Positions 18,277 through 28,096 of a DNA stretch of 64,000 nt are shown one piece after another. How positions within the stretch are numbered: the first letter of the stretch is position 1; each line of letters begins with the position of its first letter. The notes beneath the pieces are model-generated. The model was given only the letters and a program-made list of their open reading frames with translations, made no database searches and was not told where the DNA came from. The stretch comes from CAVROT01 sp963722905 (GTDB lineage: Bacteria > Pseudomonadota > Alphaproteobacteria > Rhodobacterales > Rhodobacteraceae), in the NCBI GenBank assembly GCA_963722905.1, contig CAVROT010000011.1, positions 186,001 to 250,000 on the forward strand. The letters run 5' to 3'. The translations under genes were made by a program, and so were the position numbers.

Positions 18277-19875
18277 ATGACCGATAGCTTCGATGCCCAC
18301 GAAACCGCTCCGGACGTGGCCGCCCATCACGAGCGGCTGCTGATCATCGACTTCGGCAGCCAGGTGACCCAGCTTATCGCGCGCCGTCTGCGCGAGCTGC
18401 ACGTCTATTGCGAGATCCATCCGTTCAACACGGTCGACGCCGGTTTCCTGGACCGGTTTGCGCCCCGCGCGGTCATCCTGTCGGGCGGCCCCGCATCTGT
18501 GAAGGACGACGGCGCGCCGATGCCGCCCGCCGAAGTGTTCCGTCTGGGCGTGCCCGTTCTGGGTATCTGCTACGGCCAGCAGGCGATGACCCAGATGCTG
18601 GGCGGCGCGGTCGAGCGTGGCGGCGACGGGGCCGAGTTCGGGCGCGCCCATGTCACTCCCTCAGGTGCGCCCCTCGACCTGCTGGAGGGCTGGTTCGGCG
18701 CGAACGCCGGCGAACAGGTCTGGATGAGCCACGGCGACCATGTCGCGGCCCTCGCGCCCGGCTTTGCGGTCCACGCGACCAGCCCGGGCGCGCCCTTCGC
18801 CGTTGTGGCCGATCCGGACCGGCGATTCTACGGCGTGCAATTTCACCCTGAGGTCCACCACACCCCCCGTGGTGCCACGCTCTACGAGAACTTTGTGCGT
18901 ATCGCGGGCTTTTCGGGCGACTGGACCATGGGCGCCTACCGCGAACAGGCGGTCGCCGCGATCCGCGCCCGGGTCGGCGACGGACGGGTCATCTGCGCCC
19001 TGTCGGGCGGCGTCGACAGCTCGGTCGCCGCCCTTCTGCTGCACGAGGCCGTCGGCGACGCCCTCACCTGCGTCTTCGTCGATCACGGACTGCTCCGCGA
19101 AGGCGAGGCCGCGCAGGTCACCACCATGTTCCGCCAGCACTACAACCTGCCGCTGGTCCACGTCGACGCGGGCGACACCTTCCTCGACGCGCTGTCCGGC
19201 GTCTCCGATCCCGAAGTCAAACGCAAGACCGTCGGTCGGCTCTTCGTCGAGGTCTTCGACCGTCATGCGGCCGAGATCGGAGCGGATTTCCTTGCGCAGG
19301 GCACGCTCTATCCCGACGTGATCGAGAGCGTCAGCTTCTCGGGCGGCCCCTCCGTGACGATCAAGTCGCATCACAACGTCGGCGGTCTGCCCGAGACGAT
19401 GGGGATGACACTGGTCGAGCCGCTGCGCGAGCTCTTCAAGGACGAGGTGCGTGCGCTGGGGCGCGAGCTGGGCCTGCCGGAGGCCTTCGTCGGGCGCCAT
19501 CCCTTCCCCGGCCCGGGTCTCGCCATTCGCTGTCCCGGTGAAGTCACGCGCGACCGGGTCGAGACGCTGCGCCGCGCCGACGCAATCTTCATCGACCAGA
19601 TCCGCCGGCACGGTCTCTATGATGAAATATGGCAGGCGTTCGTTGCCCTGCTGCCCGTTCGTACGGTCGGCGTGCAGGGCGACGGCCGCACCTACGAATC
19701 CGCCTGCGCCTTGCGCGCCGTGACCTCCGTCGACGGGATGACGGCCGATGTCTATCCCTTCACTCATGCCTTTCTTGGAGAGACCGCGACGCGCATCGTC
19801 AACGAAGTGCGCGGTATCAATCGGGTCACCTACGACATAACATCCAAACCCCCCGGCACGATCGAGTGGGAGTGA
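18277..19875 (+). CDS. guaA: GMP synthase (glutamine-hydrolysing)
   Basis: Converts XMP to GMP using glutamine and ATP, the last step of guanine nucleotide synthesis. The class I amidotransferase domain has the triad Cys98 (GICYGQQ), His190 and Glu192 (FHPEVHHT). The ATP-pyrophosphatase domain follows with SGGVDSS (243-249), and the dimerisation domain ends with the family C terminus KPPGTIEWE. The product is 532 residues from the ATG at 18277. A GTG eleven codons upstream is possible but adds non-conserved residues. It is monocistronic, with a long non-coding gap downstream. Confidence 0.96.
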   Translation: MTDSFDAHETAPDVAAHHERLLIIDFGSQVTQLIARRLRELHVYCEIHPFNTVDAGFLDRFAPRAVILSGGPASVKDDGAPMPPAEVFRLGVPVLGICYGQQAMTQMLGGAVERGGDGAEFGRAHVTPSGAPLDLLEGWFGANAGEQVWMSHGDHVAALAPGFAVHATSPGAPFAVVADPDRRFYGVQFHPEVHHTPRGATLYENFVRIAGFSGDWTMGAYREQAVAAIRARVGDGRVICALSGGVDSSVAALLLHEAVGDALTCVFVDHGLLREGEAAQVTTMFRQHYNLPLVHVDAGDTFLDALSGVSDPEVKRKTVGRLFVEVFDRHAAEIGADFLAQGTLYPDVIESVSFSGGPSVTIKSHHNVGGLPETMGMTLVEPLRELFKDEVRALGRELGLPEAFVGRHPFPGPGLAIRCPGEVTRDRVETLRRADAIFIDQIRRHGLYDEIWQAFVALLPVRTVGVQGDGRTYESACALRAVTSVDGMTADVYPFTHAFLGETATRIVNEVRGINRVTYDITSKPPGTIEWE

Positions 19876-20476
19876 GTCAGAGCGCTAGAGGGCTATCGGC
19901 ACCAATCGAGAGATGGTCCGCAGAATTTTCTTTACCAAGAATACAATTACCGAACGGGCCTTGTCGCATAGACAGCCTGATGGCCGACGCTCCCCTTTCG
20001 CCTGGCAGATTGACCCCACGGCTTCTGTAACAGGGGAGCCACGCGCAGTGCGGCCATTAGTGACGGCGATACAAACAAGGACGTCCGCGGCCGCGTCTGC
20101 CTGATGGCGCGGCCTCCCGGATCATGTCGGGGTCGGACCCGCCTCCCGGGAATTGCCATGCGATGCCCGGCAGGTCAGTGGATCGTCGGCGCGCCACGGC
20201 GCTTGGGCGCGTCAATGCGGGCCGCCGGTTCGAAGTCTTTCAGGTCGGGGGGCGCGGGTCTGCTCATGTCGGCAGGCAGCCCCGCTGGATCACGTCAAGA
20301 ATCCCTCACGGGATTTGTGCGACAGAACCGCCAACTTACCTTTGCATTCAGGGGGAGAAAGCGTTTACGGGCCAGTCGGCTATGCGGTTCGGTTGCCGAT
20401 GGCTCGGCCCGCGGGGGCGGGGTTTGCCGAAGCATGCGCTGCTCTTCCACATGGTGTTTCGAAGGCTTCGTCGTCC

Positions 20477-20505
20477 CGTCATGCCGCGGGCTCTGCGGCA
20501 TGACG
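20477..20505. repeat. Perfect inverted repeat, 11-base arms
   Basis: CGTCATGCCGC (20477-20487) and GCGGCATGACG (20495-20505) pair perfectly around a seven-base loop GGGCTCT. No T-run follows on either strand, so it is not a simple terminator. It may be a REP-like element, a protein-binding site or part of a decayed gene. Confidence 0.5.
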
Positions 20506-20888
20506 AACGGCTGGCGCAGACCGCTGCCGCGGGCCATGTTCGTGTCGTCCCGGTCGGTGGAGACGCGCCCGTCGTCGCCGCGATGCAGGAACTCCGTCCC
20601 CGCGCGGCGGCGTGCCGAACCGGGCGACGAGCGCCTGCTCGCCGGCTCCGACGGGCGTTGCGGCCGTTGCAGTCCTTGATAGATGCCTCCGGGCAGCGCG
20701 CGCGTGCGGCAGTCCATCGCCAGCCCGCGCGTCGCCCGACGGTCCGTGCCGGTCCATATGCGGAACCCCTGCAGAGGCAGACGCGCATGCCGCCCCGTCC
20801 CGTCGGGTCGACCGGTCCCTCCAAGCCCGATAATGCGGCGGGGAGCGAATTGTTAAGCTTTCCGCCCGCGCCTGTGCTAGCGTCATGT

Positions 20889-20907
20889 GGCAGGGTACGG
20901 CCCTGCC
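20889..20907 (+). promoter_or_regulatory. Hairpin upstream of pyrE
   Basis: GGCAGGG (20889-20895) pairs with CCCTGCC (20901-20907) about 105 bases before the pyrE start. A weak promoter-like TTGTTA lies at 20850-20855. The hairpin could be part of the pyrE leader, but no T-run follows, so attenuation is not demonstrated. Confidence 0.25.
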
Positions 20908-21012
20908 CGCACGTCCTCACCGTTCCGTTGCATACCATCCCCGCGTCTTGGCTGACGTTGGGCCATGGTTGACGCCGGGCGCATCCCCGATAAGCAGAGG
21001 ACAGGAGACCCG

Positions 21013-21711
21013 ATGCCGATGTTCTCAAATGCTTTTCCGGATCGTGATACGATTGCGCGCCTGACGGCGGGCATGCTGCTGGACATCGGCGCGGTGCATT
21101 TCTCGGCCGCGACGCCGTATCGGCTGACCTCAGGCATGGCCAGCCCGGTCTACATCGACTGCCGCAAGCTGATTTCCTACCCGCAGATCCGAGACACCCT
21201 GATGGATTTCGCGGTTTCGGTCGTGCTGCGGGATGCCGGTTTCGACGCGTTCGACGCCGTGGCAGGCGGCGAGACGGCCGGCATCCCGTTCGCCGCGTGG
21301 ATCGCGCATAAAACGTCTCTGCCCATGCTCTACGTCCGCAAGAAGCCCAAGGGCTTCGGACGCGGCGCCCGGATCGAGGGCGACCTGCGCGACGGCGCGC
21401 GCGTCCTGCTGGTGGAGGATCTGACGACCGACGGCGGCAGCAAGCTGGGGTTCGCGGACGCCCTGCGTGAGGCGGGTGCCGTCTGTGCACATACCGTGGT
21501 GGTCTTTCACTACGGAATCTTTCCCGGCACGCACGAACGGTTGGGGCAGCATGGGCTCACGCTGCACGCGCTGGCCACTTGGCACGACGTGCTGCCGGCT
21601 GCGCGCGAGCGCGGCGACTTCGACGGCGCCACGCTCGATGCCGTGGCGCGGTTCCTCGACGATCCCATGGGGTGGTCCGACCGCAACGGAGGATCCGGCG
21701 CCGCGACATAG
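21013..21711 (+). CDS. pyrE: Orotate phosphoribosyltransferase
   Basis: Transfers phosphoribose from PRPP to orotate, making OMP in pyrimidine synthesis. The PRPP-binding motif VLLVEDLTTDGGS, the RKKPKGFGRGARIEG loop region and AGGETAGIPFAAW identify the enzyme. With 232 residues it is the longer form found in Rhodobacteraceae. The ATG at 21013 is preceded by an AGGAGA ribosome-binding site (21003-21008); an upstream ATG at 20965 lacks one. Confidence 0.95.
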   Translation: MPMFSNAFPDRDTIARLTAGMLLDIGAVHFSAATPYRLTSGMASPVYIDCRKLISYPQIRDTLMDFAVSVVLRDAGFDAFDAVAGGETAGIPFAAWIAHKTSLPMLYVRKKPKGFGRGARIEGDLRDGARVLLVEDLTTDGGSKLGFADALREAGAVCAHTVVVFHYGIFPGTHERLGQHGLTLHALATWHDVLPAARERGDFDGATLDAVARFLDDPMGWSDRNGGSGAAT

Positions 21712-21862
21712 GTCGCGCCGGGCCGACGACGGGGCCGCCGGGATCCGGCAAGCGATGCGCCCGAGCACTGTCGATAGCAGACGCCGGACGACCCCGCCCG
21801 GAACACTCCGGGCGGAGACAGGAAAACAGCGCACGACGATCCGTCGTCGCGATAGGGGACGA

Positions 21863-22606
21863 ATGATGGGCGAGATCGAGGACAGCTGCCTCGTGCAGAA
21901 AATGTCGCACTACGTCGACCTCGACGCCGCGTCGCGCGCGCATCTGAGCCGACTGGAGGGCGAGGAACGGTCCTTCGCCGCCCAGAAGGACGTCCGGCGC
22001 GTCGGCGACCCCATCGAAAATCTGTATGTCGTCAAGAAGGGGTGGGTCTACACCAGCATCGACATGCACGACGGCCGGCGCCAGATCGTGAAGCTCCACC
22101 ACCCCGGGGATATCGTCGGGATGGCCGACCTTGCATTCAAATCCGCGACGGCCGTCCTGCGGACCGCCGAACCGACCGTGTTGTGCCCCTTCCCGCGAAA
22201 GCATCTCGACATCATCTTCCGCGAATCCCCACGATTGACGGCGCTTCTCTTCACCCTGGCGCTGCGCGATCAGATCTCGGTGACGGACCTGCTGCGCGCC
22301 ATGGGCCGGATGAGCGCGCGCGAACGCATGGCCTATCTCCTGCTCGACCTGCGCGCCCGTCTGAAGATCACGAACCTCGCCATGACGGACACGGTGCGGA
22401 TGCCGCTGACCCAGGCGGAGATCGGCGATCTGCTGGGCCTGACGAACGTCTACGTCAGCCGGACGCTGACGGGGCTGGAGGCCGACGGATACATCCAGCG
22501 CACCGCGGGCCACATCAGGCTGCTCAGGACCGACGAGTTGACGGCGATGTGCGACTTCGTGGATCGCCACGCCACGATCGAAACCAATTGGTTTCCGAAC
22601 GCCTAG
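21863..22606 (+). CDS. Crp/Fnr family transcriptional regulator
   Basis: A 247-residue regulator with an N-terminal cyclic-nucleotide-binding-like beta-roll (VRRVGDPIENLYVVKKGWVY, GDIVGMADL) and a C-terminal winged helix with the recognition helix in LTQAEIGDLLGLTNVYVSRT. The FNR-type cysteine cluster is missing (only one N-terminal Cys), so it is not an oxygen-sensing Fe-S FNR; the effector is unknown. The ATG pair at 21863/21866 follows a GATAGGGGA purine stretch. It overlaps the next gene's start, so it is likely cotranscribed with the glycosyltransferase. Confidence 0.88.
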   Translation: MMGEIEDSCLVQKMSHYVDLDAASRAHLSRLEGEERSFAAQKDVRRVGDPIENLYVVKKGWVYTSIDMHDGRRQIVKLHHPGDIVGMADLAFKSATAVLRTAEPTVLCPFPRKHLDIIFRESPRLTALLFTLALRDQISVTDLLRAMGRMSARERMAYLLLDLRARLKITNLAMTDTVRMPLTQAEIGDLLGLTNVYVSRTLTGLEADGYIQRTAGHIRLLRTDELTAMCDFVDRHATIETNWFPNA

Positions 22607-23730
22607 GGCGGGCGCGGCCCCTGCGCATCGCGGTCCTGGCGCATCTGCGCCATCCCGTCCGGCCGCCCTTCATGGGCGGGATGGAGGCGCATGCCGCCAC
22701 CCTGTGCGCCGAGATGGTACGCCGCGGGCACGACGTGACGCTGCTGGCCAGCGGCGACAGCGCTGTGCCCTGCCGCGTGCATCCCGTGCTGGCCGAGCAT
22801 TACGACCGGGCGTTCCCCTGGCACGACTTCCACGGCACGGACGCCCTGAACGATCACCTCGACCGCGCCTTCGCGGTTGCCGCGCGCGACCTTCTGGCCG
22901 GCGGCTTCGACGTGGTTCACAACAACAGCCTGCACCGCTATCCGCCCCGGCTGGCGCTGGCGCGGCGGTTGCCGACGGTGACGTCCCTGCACGTTCCGCC
23001 CTTCGACGCGCTGCGCCGCGCCGTTCACGATAGCCCGGCCCCCTGGCACGCGATCACCGCGACGTCGCGGCGGCATCTGGCGCAGTGGTGGGCGCGCGGC
23101 GCGCCCCCGCAGGCGCATGTGGTCGCCAACGGGATCGACCCTGCGGCCTGGCCCTTTGTCCCCCGCGGCGACGGGTCGGCGGCGTGGATCGGACGGATCA
23201 CGCCCAACAAGGGCACGCATCTCGCGGCGCAGGCAGCGCGCATCGCCGGTATTCCCCTGACGATCTACGGCACCGTCGAGCATCGCGATTACTACGAGGA
23301 CAAGGTCCGTCCTCTGCTGGGCGGCGACGTCCGCCATGCCGGCCATCTCTCGGGCGGCGACCTCGCCCGCGCCGTCGGGCAGGCGTCGGTGCTGCTGTTC
23401 ACGCCGCTCTGGGACGAACCCTTCGGCCTTGCCGCGATCGAGGCGATGGCCTGCGGACTGCCCGTCGTCGCCATCGAGAGGGGCGCCGTCCGCGAGGTGA
23501 TCGGTCCCTGCGGCGTCTACTGCGACGACGACCCTTCAGAGCTGGCCGGGGCCCTGCCGGAGGCGATGCGGATCCCCCGGACCCGCCCGCGGGACCGCGT
23601 GCTGCGGCTCTTCACCGTCGACCGGATGGCCGACGGATACGAAGCGCTCTATGCCTGCGTCATCGCCGGACGCGGTGCATCCGCCGCGCCGGTCGAATTT
23701 CCCGCGATCGAGCTGACGGTGGCGGACTGA
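22588..23730 (+). CDS. Glycosyltransferase family 4 protein
   Basis: GT-B-fold retaining glycosyltransferase. The N-terminal domain starts RIAVLAHLRHPVRPPFMGGMEAHA, where the glycine-rich acceptor loop is seen. The C-terminal nucleotide-sugar domain has WIGRITPNKGTHLA and the family motif EPFGLAAIEAMACGLPVVA with the E-x7-E pattern. No ATG lies before the conserved start, so I use TTG at 22588, overlapping the regulator's end by 19 bases (380 residues); the exact start is uncertain. Donor and acceptor are unknown. It faces a minus-strand set of sugar genes. Confidence 0.86.
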   Translation: MVSERLGRARPLRIAVLAHLRHPVRPPFMGGMEAHAATLCAEMVRRGHDVTLLASGDSAVPCRVHPVLAEHYDRAFPWHDFHGTDALNDHLDRAFAVAARDLLAGGFDVVHNNSLHRYPPRLALARRLPTVTSLHVPPFDALRRAVHDSPAPWHAITATSRRHLAQWWARGAPPQAHVVANGIDPAAWPFVPRGDGSAAWIGRITPNKGTHLAAQAARIAGIPLTIYGTVEHRDYYEDKVRPLLGGDVRHAGHLSGGDLARAVGQASVLLFTPLWDEPFGLAAIEAMACGLPVVAIERGAVREVIGPCGVYCDDDPSELAGALPEAMRIPRTRPRDRVLRLFTVDRMADGYEALYACVIAGRGASAAPVEFPAIELTVAD

Positions 23731-23733
23731 GGG

Positions 23734-24663
23734 TCACTCGGCGGCGGTGGTTTCTGTCACCTGAGCCATCCGCGCCCTGATCGCGCGGATCACGCGGGCC
23801 GTATTCACGTAGGGCGCATCGCGGTCCTGCCGCGTCAGGGCCAGGTCCGCCGCGTCGGGTGTGCGCAGGATACGCAGGCCGCCGCCCGGCGCGTCGCCGA
23901 TCAGCCCCATCAGGCGGAAGGCCAGCAGCCAGTGCTCCATCGTGCGATAGCCCCATTTCCGCGCGAAGAGTTCAGAGTTGCGCACGACGCTCTCGATGTG
24001 GTGAATCGGGGGCATGTGATGGGGGTGGTACTGGTGGTAGACCCGCGCGCCCCGGATCCAGTAGATCGGGGTCCCGGCCCGGTCGATCGACTTGGCGAAA
24101 TCGGTATCCTCGCCGCCGTAGCCGGTGAACCGTTCGTCGAACCCCGCCACGGCATGGAACGTACCGGCGCGGATGGCGAAGGTGAGGGACCAGAAGCAGC
24201 GGTAGTCCCGGCAGATGTCCATCGGCCCGGCCGGCGGCGCGCGCCTGTCGGAATGGCGTTGGCCCTGCGCGTCGAAGGCGGCATAGTCGAGGCCCGCCTC
24301 GGTCGCCCCGGCCGGCAGGTAAAGCACCTCTCCCATGGCAAGGCCGTCATGGTCGCGCAGCGCCGCCACGTAGTCCGCCACCAGGGTCGGGCCGGGTATG
24401 CAGTCGACGTCGAGGAAGATAAGATCGTCGCCGGTCGCGGTATCGGCGGCCGCGTTGCGAGCACGCGCCAGGGGCAGGTCGTCGCCCGGCACGTGAACCT
24501 GCCGGACGGGAAAGGGCATGTCGCCCAGACCGTCGTACGGCTCGGGTCGCATATGGGCGATCACCAGCTCGCGCGGCGGCACGGTCTGGCGCGCGAGGCC
24601 GGCCGCGACGTTGCGCAGATGGGCGTCTCGCCCGCGCGCGATGGTGAGGACGCTGGCGGTCAT
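23734..24663 (-). CDS. Glycosyltransferase, GT2/GT27-like
   Basis: A 309-residue GT-A-fold transferase. It begins MTASVLTIARGRDAHLRNVAAG, has a DxD-type motif in LIFLDVDCIPGP, and a galactosyltransferase-like C-terminal block FDERFTGYGGEDTDFAKSI with the catalytic ED pair. It has no membrane segment. It is the last gene of a three-gene minus-strand set (sucrose-phosphate-synthase-like, MurG-like, this one), 37 bases after its neighbour. It is convergent with the GT4 gene only three bases away. Confidence 0.85.
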   Translation of the reverse strand: MTASVLTIARGRDAHLRNVAAGLARQTVPPRELVIAHMRPEPYDGLGDMPFPVRQVHVPGDDLPLARARNAAADTATGDDLIFLDVDCIPGPTLVADYVAALRDHDGLAMGEVLYLPAGATEAGLDYAAFDAQGQRHSDRRAPPAGPMDICRDYRCFWSLTFAIRAGTFHAVAGFDERFTGYGGEDTDFAKSIDRAGTPIYWIRGARVYHQYHPHHMPPIHHIESVVRNSELFARKWGYRTMEHWLLAFRLMGLIGDAPGGGLRILRTPDAADLALTRQDRDAPYVNTARVIRAIRARMAQVTETTAAE

Positions 24664-24700
24664 GTCGGTGCTCCGATCAGGGATGCCGGGAGGGGTGCAG

Positions 24701-25834
24701 TCATTCGGCGGCCATGGGGCGCGGCGCGGCGCGTGCGTCCTGCCTCCAGCACCGGCGGGCAAGTTCCTCGAGCCAGCGCGCGGTATCCGCGGCGGCACCG
24801 GGCCGGACGGCGGCCCGCTGTGCGGCGGGGTCGTGCCGGGCGCGCGCGGTGTCCGCCGCGCCGCGCCAGCCCTGCGCCGACGCGGGCAGGTGCGGCAGCG
24901 CATGCGCCAGCCCGGCGCGATCCAGCGCCTCTGCCTTGCGGTGCTGTTCGTCGAAATAGCGCCACTCGGGCACGACGATCCAGGGTACGCCGGCGGCCAG
25001 AACCTGCGCACACAGCGTGTTGCCCGCCGAGGTGACGACAAGGTCGGCCGCGGCGATGCGAAACGCGGCGTCGTCGACCCATCCCAAAAGGTCGAGATTG
25101 CCGGGAACGGTGGCATGCCAGTCCCGCCGGACGTCGCCTATGACGACCCACCGCGCGTCAGGCATCGTCCGCGCGCCCACGGCGAGCGGTGCCAGCGCCA
25201 TCCCGTCGCCGCCGCCGCCGGAGACCGCCAGCACCATTCGGTCGTCCGCCGTCAGGCCCAGCCGCGCCCGGGCCGCCGCCCGACCGGGCATCGGACCCGG
25301 AAGCCCCAAACCCGGCGCGAAATGGGTGCGCGCCAGCATCGCCGCGTCCCAGCCGGGCTGCGCGAGGCAGGCGTCGAACGGCGCCAGCAGGCCGACCGCG
25401 CCGTCATATGCCGCCCGGTGGCCGGGGTCGTCGCGGTCGCCGTGCTGAAGGATTTTCACGTGCGGCACGCTGCAGATGCGCGCCAGCTGCGCGATCTCGG
25501 CCGAGACGTCGACGATCATGAGTTCGGGGTCGGCCGCGTCGAACCATCCGACGACCATCGCCATGGTACGGCGCACGCCGGGCCACCCCAGCGGCGCGCA
25601 GTGGAGGGTATCGGGCGTCGCGGCGTCCGCCAGGCCCGGCGGCGTCGGTCCGTCCGCCTCGAACAGCGACGCAATGCGTCGGATCGTGGCGCTTTCAGGC
25701 AGCGTTCCGAAGATGTCGTCGCGCGCGCAGAACACCGTCACGGGCCGGTCCGGCGCCAGCGCATGCAGGATCGCGCGGCACCGTTCGGCATGGCCCCGAC
25801 CCTGGTGGTGGACGAAATATCCGAAGGGCCTCAT
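24701..25834 (-). CDS. MurG-like glycosyltransferase (GT28-type)
   Basis: A 377-residue protein starting MRPFGYFVHHQGRGHAERC, with the HxxGxGH-like N terminus of GT28/MGDG-synthase-type enzymes. The C-terminal half has VLAVSGGGGDGMALAPLA and VVTSAGNTLCAQVLAAGVPW, the UDP-sugar-binding pattern of the MurG group. ATG at 25834 overlaps the stop of the upstream gene by four bases (ATGA), so the two are translationally coupled. The acceptor is not known. Confidence 0.8.
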   Translation of the reverse strand: MRPFGYFVHHQGRGHAERCRAILHALAPDRPVTVFCARDDIFGTLPESATIRRIASLFEADGPTPPGLADAATPDTLHCAPLGWPGVRRTMAMVVGWFDAADPELMIVDVSAEIAQLARICSVPHVKILQHGDRDDPGHRAAYDGAVGLLAPFDACLAQPGWDAAMLARTHFAPGLGLPGPMPGRAAARARLGLTADDRMVLAVSGGGGDGMALAPLAVGARTMPDARWVVIGDVRRDWHATVPGNLDLLGWVDDAAFRIAAADLVVTSAGNTLCAQVLAAGVPWIVVPEWRYFDEQHRKAEALDRAGLAHALPHLPASAQGWRGAADTARARHDPAAQRAAVRPGAAADTARWLEELARRCWRQDARAAPRPMAAE

Positions 25835-27936
25835 GCGGCCGGTTCCGCGGCACCCTGCCGCCGCCTGACCGGCACCGACCGGCGCGACGGTGCCGGCGAC
25901 GAGACGTTCGCGACGCCGAAATGCGCCAGCCCTTCCATCACGCCGCCGGCATGGGTTGACGCGGCGCGGTAAAGCCCCGGGCGACGGGTAAGCGCGGCAA
26001 GCTCGTTGCTTGCGTTGCCCACCACCACCGCCCCGCCGCAGGCCTCCAGCAGGTCGAAGTCGTTGCCGGAATCGCCCGCGCCGATGCAGTCGGCCAGCGT
26101 CAGACCGTGCCGCCGGGCGATCGCCTCCACCGCCGCGGCCTTGCCGGCACGTGCCGGCAGCACGTCGATCAGGCGGTCGTGCGAATGGACGACGCGTGCC
26201 GGAACCCCCGCCAGTCTGAGACGCGCGCGCAGGGCATCGGCGGCGGCCGCGATGCCGAACCAGCTCCGTTTGAACGCGCGCTGTTCGGACGGGGCTTGCA
26301 GGGACAGTCCGGGGACCTCGGCCGCGACTGTCGCGATGCGGTCCGGCGCCCATCCGTCGGCGATGGCATCGGCGAACCAGTGGGCCGGGCGCAGGGTTCC
26401 GCCCTCGTATATTTCCGTGCCTACGGCGGTGACGTAGATGTCCGGTTGCGGGATGTTCCAGGCTGCAAGGATATCGCGCGCGTCCTCCAGCGACCGCCCC
26501 GTCGCCACGACGAAGAGGTCGGACCGCGTCTGCACCCATAGGGCGAAGCGCGCGGCCCCCGTGCGGCATCCCGTCAGGGTCGCGTCGATGTCGCACGCGA
26601 CGATGCGCCGTGGTTTTGGCCGGGGGTCCGCGGGACGGGCGAGGCTGGAATAGAGATCCACCGTACGCGCGGCATATCCCGACCACGTGAAGCGCGAGAT
26701 GTTGGCGAGCGCCGACCGCGACGCCGCCGACCACCGCGCATCGTCCGACAACAGGTCCGCGATGGCCCGGCCGAACGCGGCGGGATCGCTTGGATCGGCA
26801 GTGACGCCGTGGCCAAGTGCCTCGATCACGTCGCCCGGGCCGCCGTGCATCGTCGCCACGACGGGAAGACCGGCGCTCGCGGCCTCGACGGTGGTGAGGC
26901 CGAAGGGCTCGGTCAGTGCCGGGTTCGCGAAGACGCCGCGCAGGGTGGCTGCGTGGGCGTAGAGCCCGGCCACGTCGGCAGGCGCATGCTGTCGCGGCAA
27001 TGCCAAGCGGCCGTAAAGGTCGTGCCGGTCCACGGCGTCCAGCAGGCCCCGGATGACGGCCTGCTGCTCGTCGGAACCGCTGTCGGGGCCGTCGCGCAGG
27101 CCCGCGACGATTGCCAGGTTGGCACGGTCGCGCAGGCCCGGAACGGCGGCATAGGCGGCGATCAGGCCGGCGAGGTTCTTCTTTGCCACGGGGCGCGCTA
27201 TGGCGAGGATCAGAGGCCGGTCGGGATGACGCAGGAACGGCGCCAGCAACGCGCGGGCCGACGCGATGTCGGCCGGCCCACGGGCGGAAGGTCCGCCGGG
27301 CGCGATCCGGTGCACCGTATCTGGCCGGTCTTCGCCATAGGCCGCGACCTGCCGCTCGGCCTCGTCCCGCGACGACACGACGACGGCGTCCGCCTCGGCG
27401 AGGGCACGGCGCTCGGCGGCGATGCGGCGCGACATCGGATCGGGCCACGGTGCGGTCGCGCCCCGGGGGCCGCCATGAGCCGCCTTGTCGAGGCCCAGCG
27501 AATGCGGCGTGTAGACGACCGGGATTCCGAACCTGTCGCGCACGGCCAGGGCGGCTGCGGCAGCGTCGGCGAAATGCGCATGGATGACGTCGGGCCGTCG
27601 GGATGCCGCCGCAACATGTCGGACAAGGGCGTCGGCGAAGTCCGGCACCTCGCGCTCCAGCGCCTCCTTTGTGAGATAGCCGCGACTGCGCGTCGGCAGA
27701 CGCAGGATGGTAACGCCGGGACCCGCAACCTCGAAAGAACGATCATGCACGGGATCGAGGCCGTCGTCCCGGAAGCGGCGCGTGACGATCTCCACGGCGT
27801 TGCCCGCTGCCAGCGCCGCCTGCGCTTCGGCGGCGGCGAGGATATAGGCGATGTGGCCGCCGGTGTCGTCCGTAACGCCGTAAGCCACCGGCGGCGCCTT
27901 CAGACACCCTCCGAGAGCGATATGCATGACGCGCAT
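25831..27936 (-). CDS. Sucrose-phosphate synthase-like glycosyltransferase fused to a HAD phosphatase
   Basis: A 701-residue two-domain protein. The N-terminal part (about 1-440) is a GT4 transferase with GCLKAPPVAYGVTDDTGGH, ARPVAKKNLAGLI and EPFGLTTVEAASAGLPVVA, the layout of sucrose-phosphate synthases. The C-terminal part (about 455-690) is a HAD-IIB phosphatase of the sucrose-phosphatase type: DIDATLTG holds the nucleophile Asp, with VATGRSLEDARD and GAGDSGNDFDLLEACG. A synthase-phosphatase fusion would make and dephosphorylate a disaccharide in one step. The actual sugar is unproven. Start ATG 27936 is preceded by a strong GGAAGGTGG ribosome-binding site. Confidence 0.82.
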   Translation of the reverse strand: MRVMHIALGGCLKAPPVAYGVTDDTGGHIAYILAAAEAQAALAAGNAVEIVTRRFRDDGLDPVHDRSFEVAGPGVTILRLPTRSRGYLTKEALEREVPDFADALVRHVAAASRRPDVIHAHFADAAAAALAVRDRFGIPVVYTPHSLGLDKAAHGGPRGATAPWPDPMSRRIAAERRALAEADAVVVSSRDEAERQVAAYGEDRPDTVHRIAPGGPSARGPADIASARALLAPFLRHPDRPLILAIARPVAKKNLAGLIAAYAAVPGLRDRANLAIVAGLRDGPDSGSDEQQAVIRGLLDAVDRHDLYGRLALPRQHAPADVAGLYAHAATLRGVFANPALTEPFGLTTVEAASAGLPVVATMHGGPGDVIEALGHGVTADPSDPAAFGRAIADLLSDDARWSAASRSALANISRFTWSGYAARTVDLYSSLARPADPRPKPRRIVACDIDATLTGCRTGAARFALWVQTRSDLFVVATGRSLEDARDILAAWNIPQPDIYVTAVGTEIYEGGTLRPAHWFADAIADGWAPDRIATVAAEVPGLSLQAPSEQRAFKRSWFGIAAAADALRARLRLAGVPARVVHSHDRLIDVLPARAGKAAAVEAIARRHGLTLADCIGAGDSGNDFDLLEACGGAVVVGNASNELAALTRRPGLYRAASTHAGGVMEGLAHFGVANVSSPAPSRRSVPVRRRQGAAEPAA

Positions 27937-28096
27937 CGGACCACCTTCCATCGTTACGTAAAGGGGCAAAATCCGCTAGGGACCTTGCGGTTCCCCCCGG
28001 GCGCCTGCGACGCGTCGTCACTTAATCTCTTTTAAGGTGAGTAGGTTGTCGTCGTCGGGATCATCGTTCATTCGTCGAAGGACACGGGAGGATCAC

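Larger units (their letters stand above)
19876..21012. other. Long gene-poor gap between guaA and pyrE
   Basis: About 1.1 kb with several open frames on both strands but none with a recognisable family, ribosome-binding site or consistent codon pattern. The first 80 bases are less GC-rich than the rest. Two hairpin-forming repeats lie inside (20477-20505 and 20889-20907). The composition suggests decayed coding or mobile DNA, but I cannot name a source. Confidence 0.45.

Noticed and set aside
19960..20060. Possible transposon end (GC-rich inverted stretches around TCTGTAACAGGGGAGCC)
   Set aside because: No matching second end, target duplication or transposase fragment could be found by eye.
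20348..21490. A 380-codon minus-strand frame over the guaA-pyrE gap and pyrE
   Set aside because: Arginine/proline-rich, no ribosome-binding site, overlaps pyrE; typical shadow frame.
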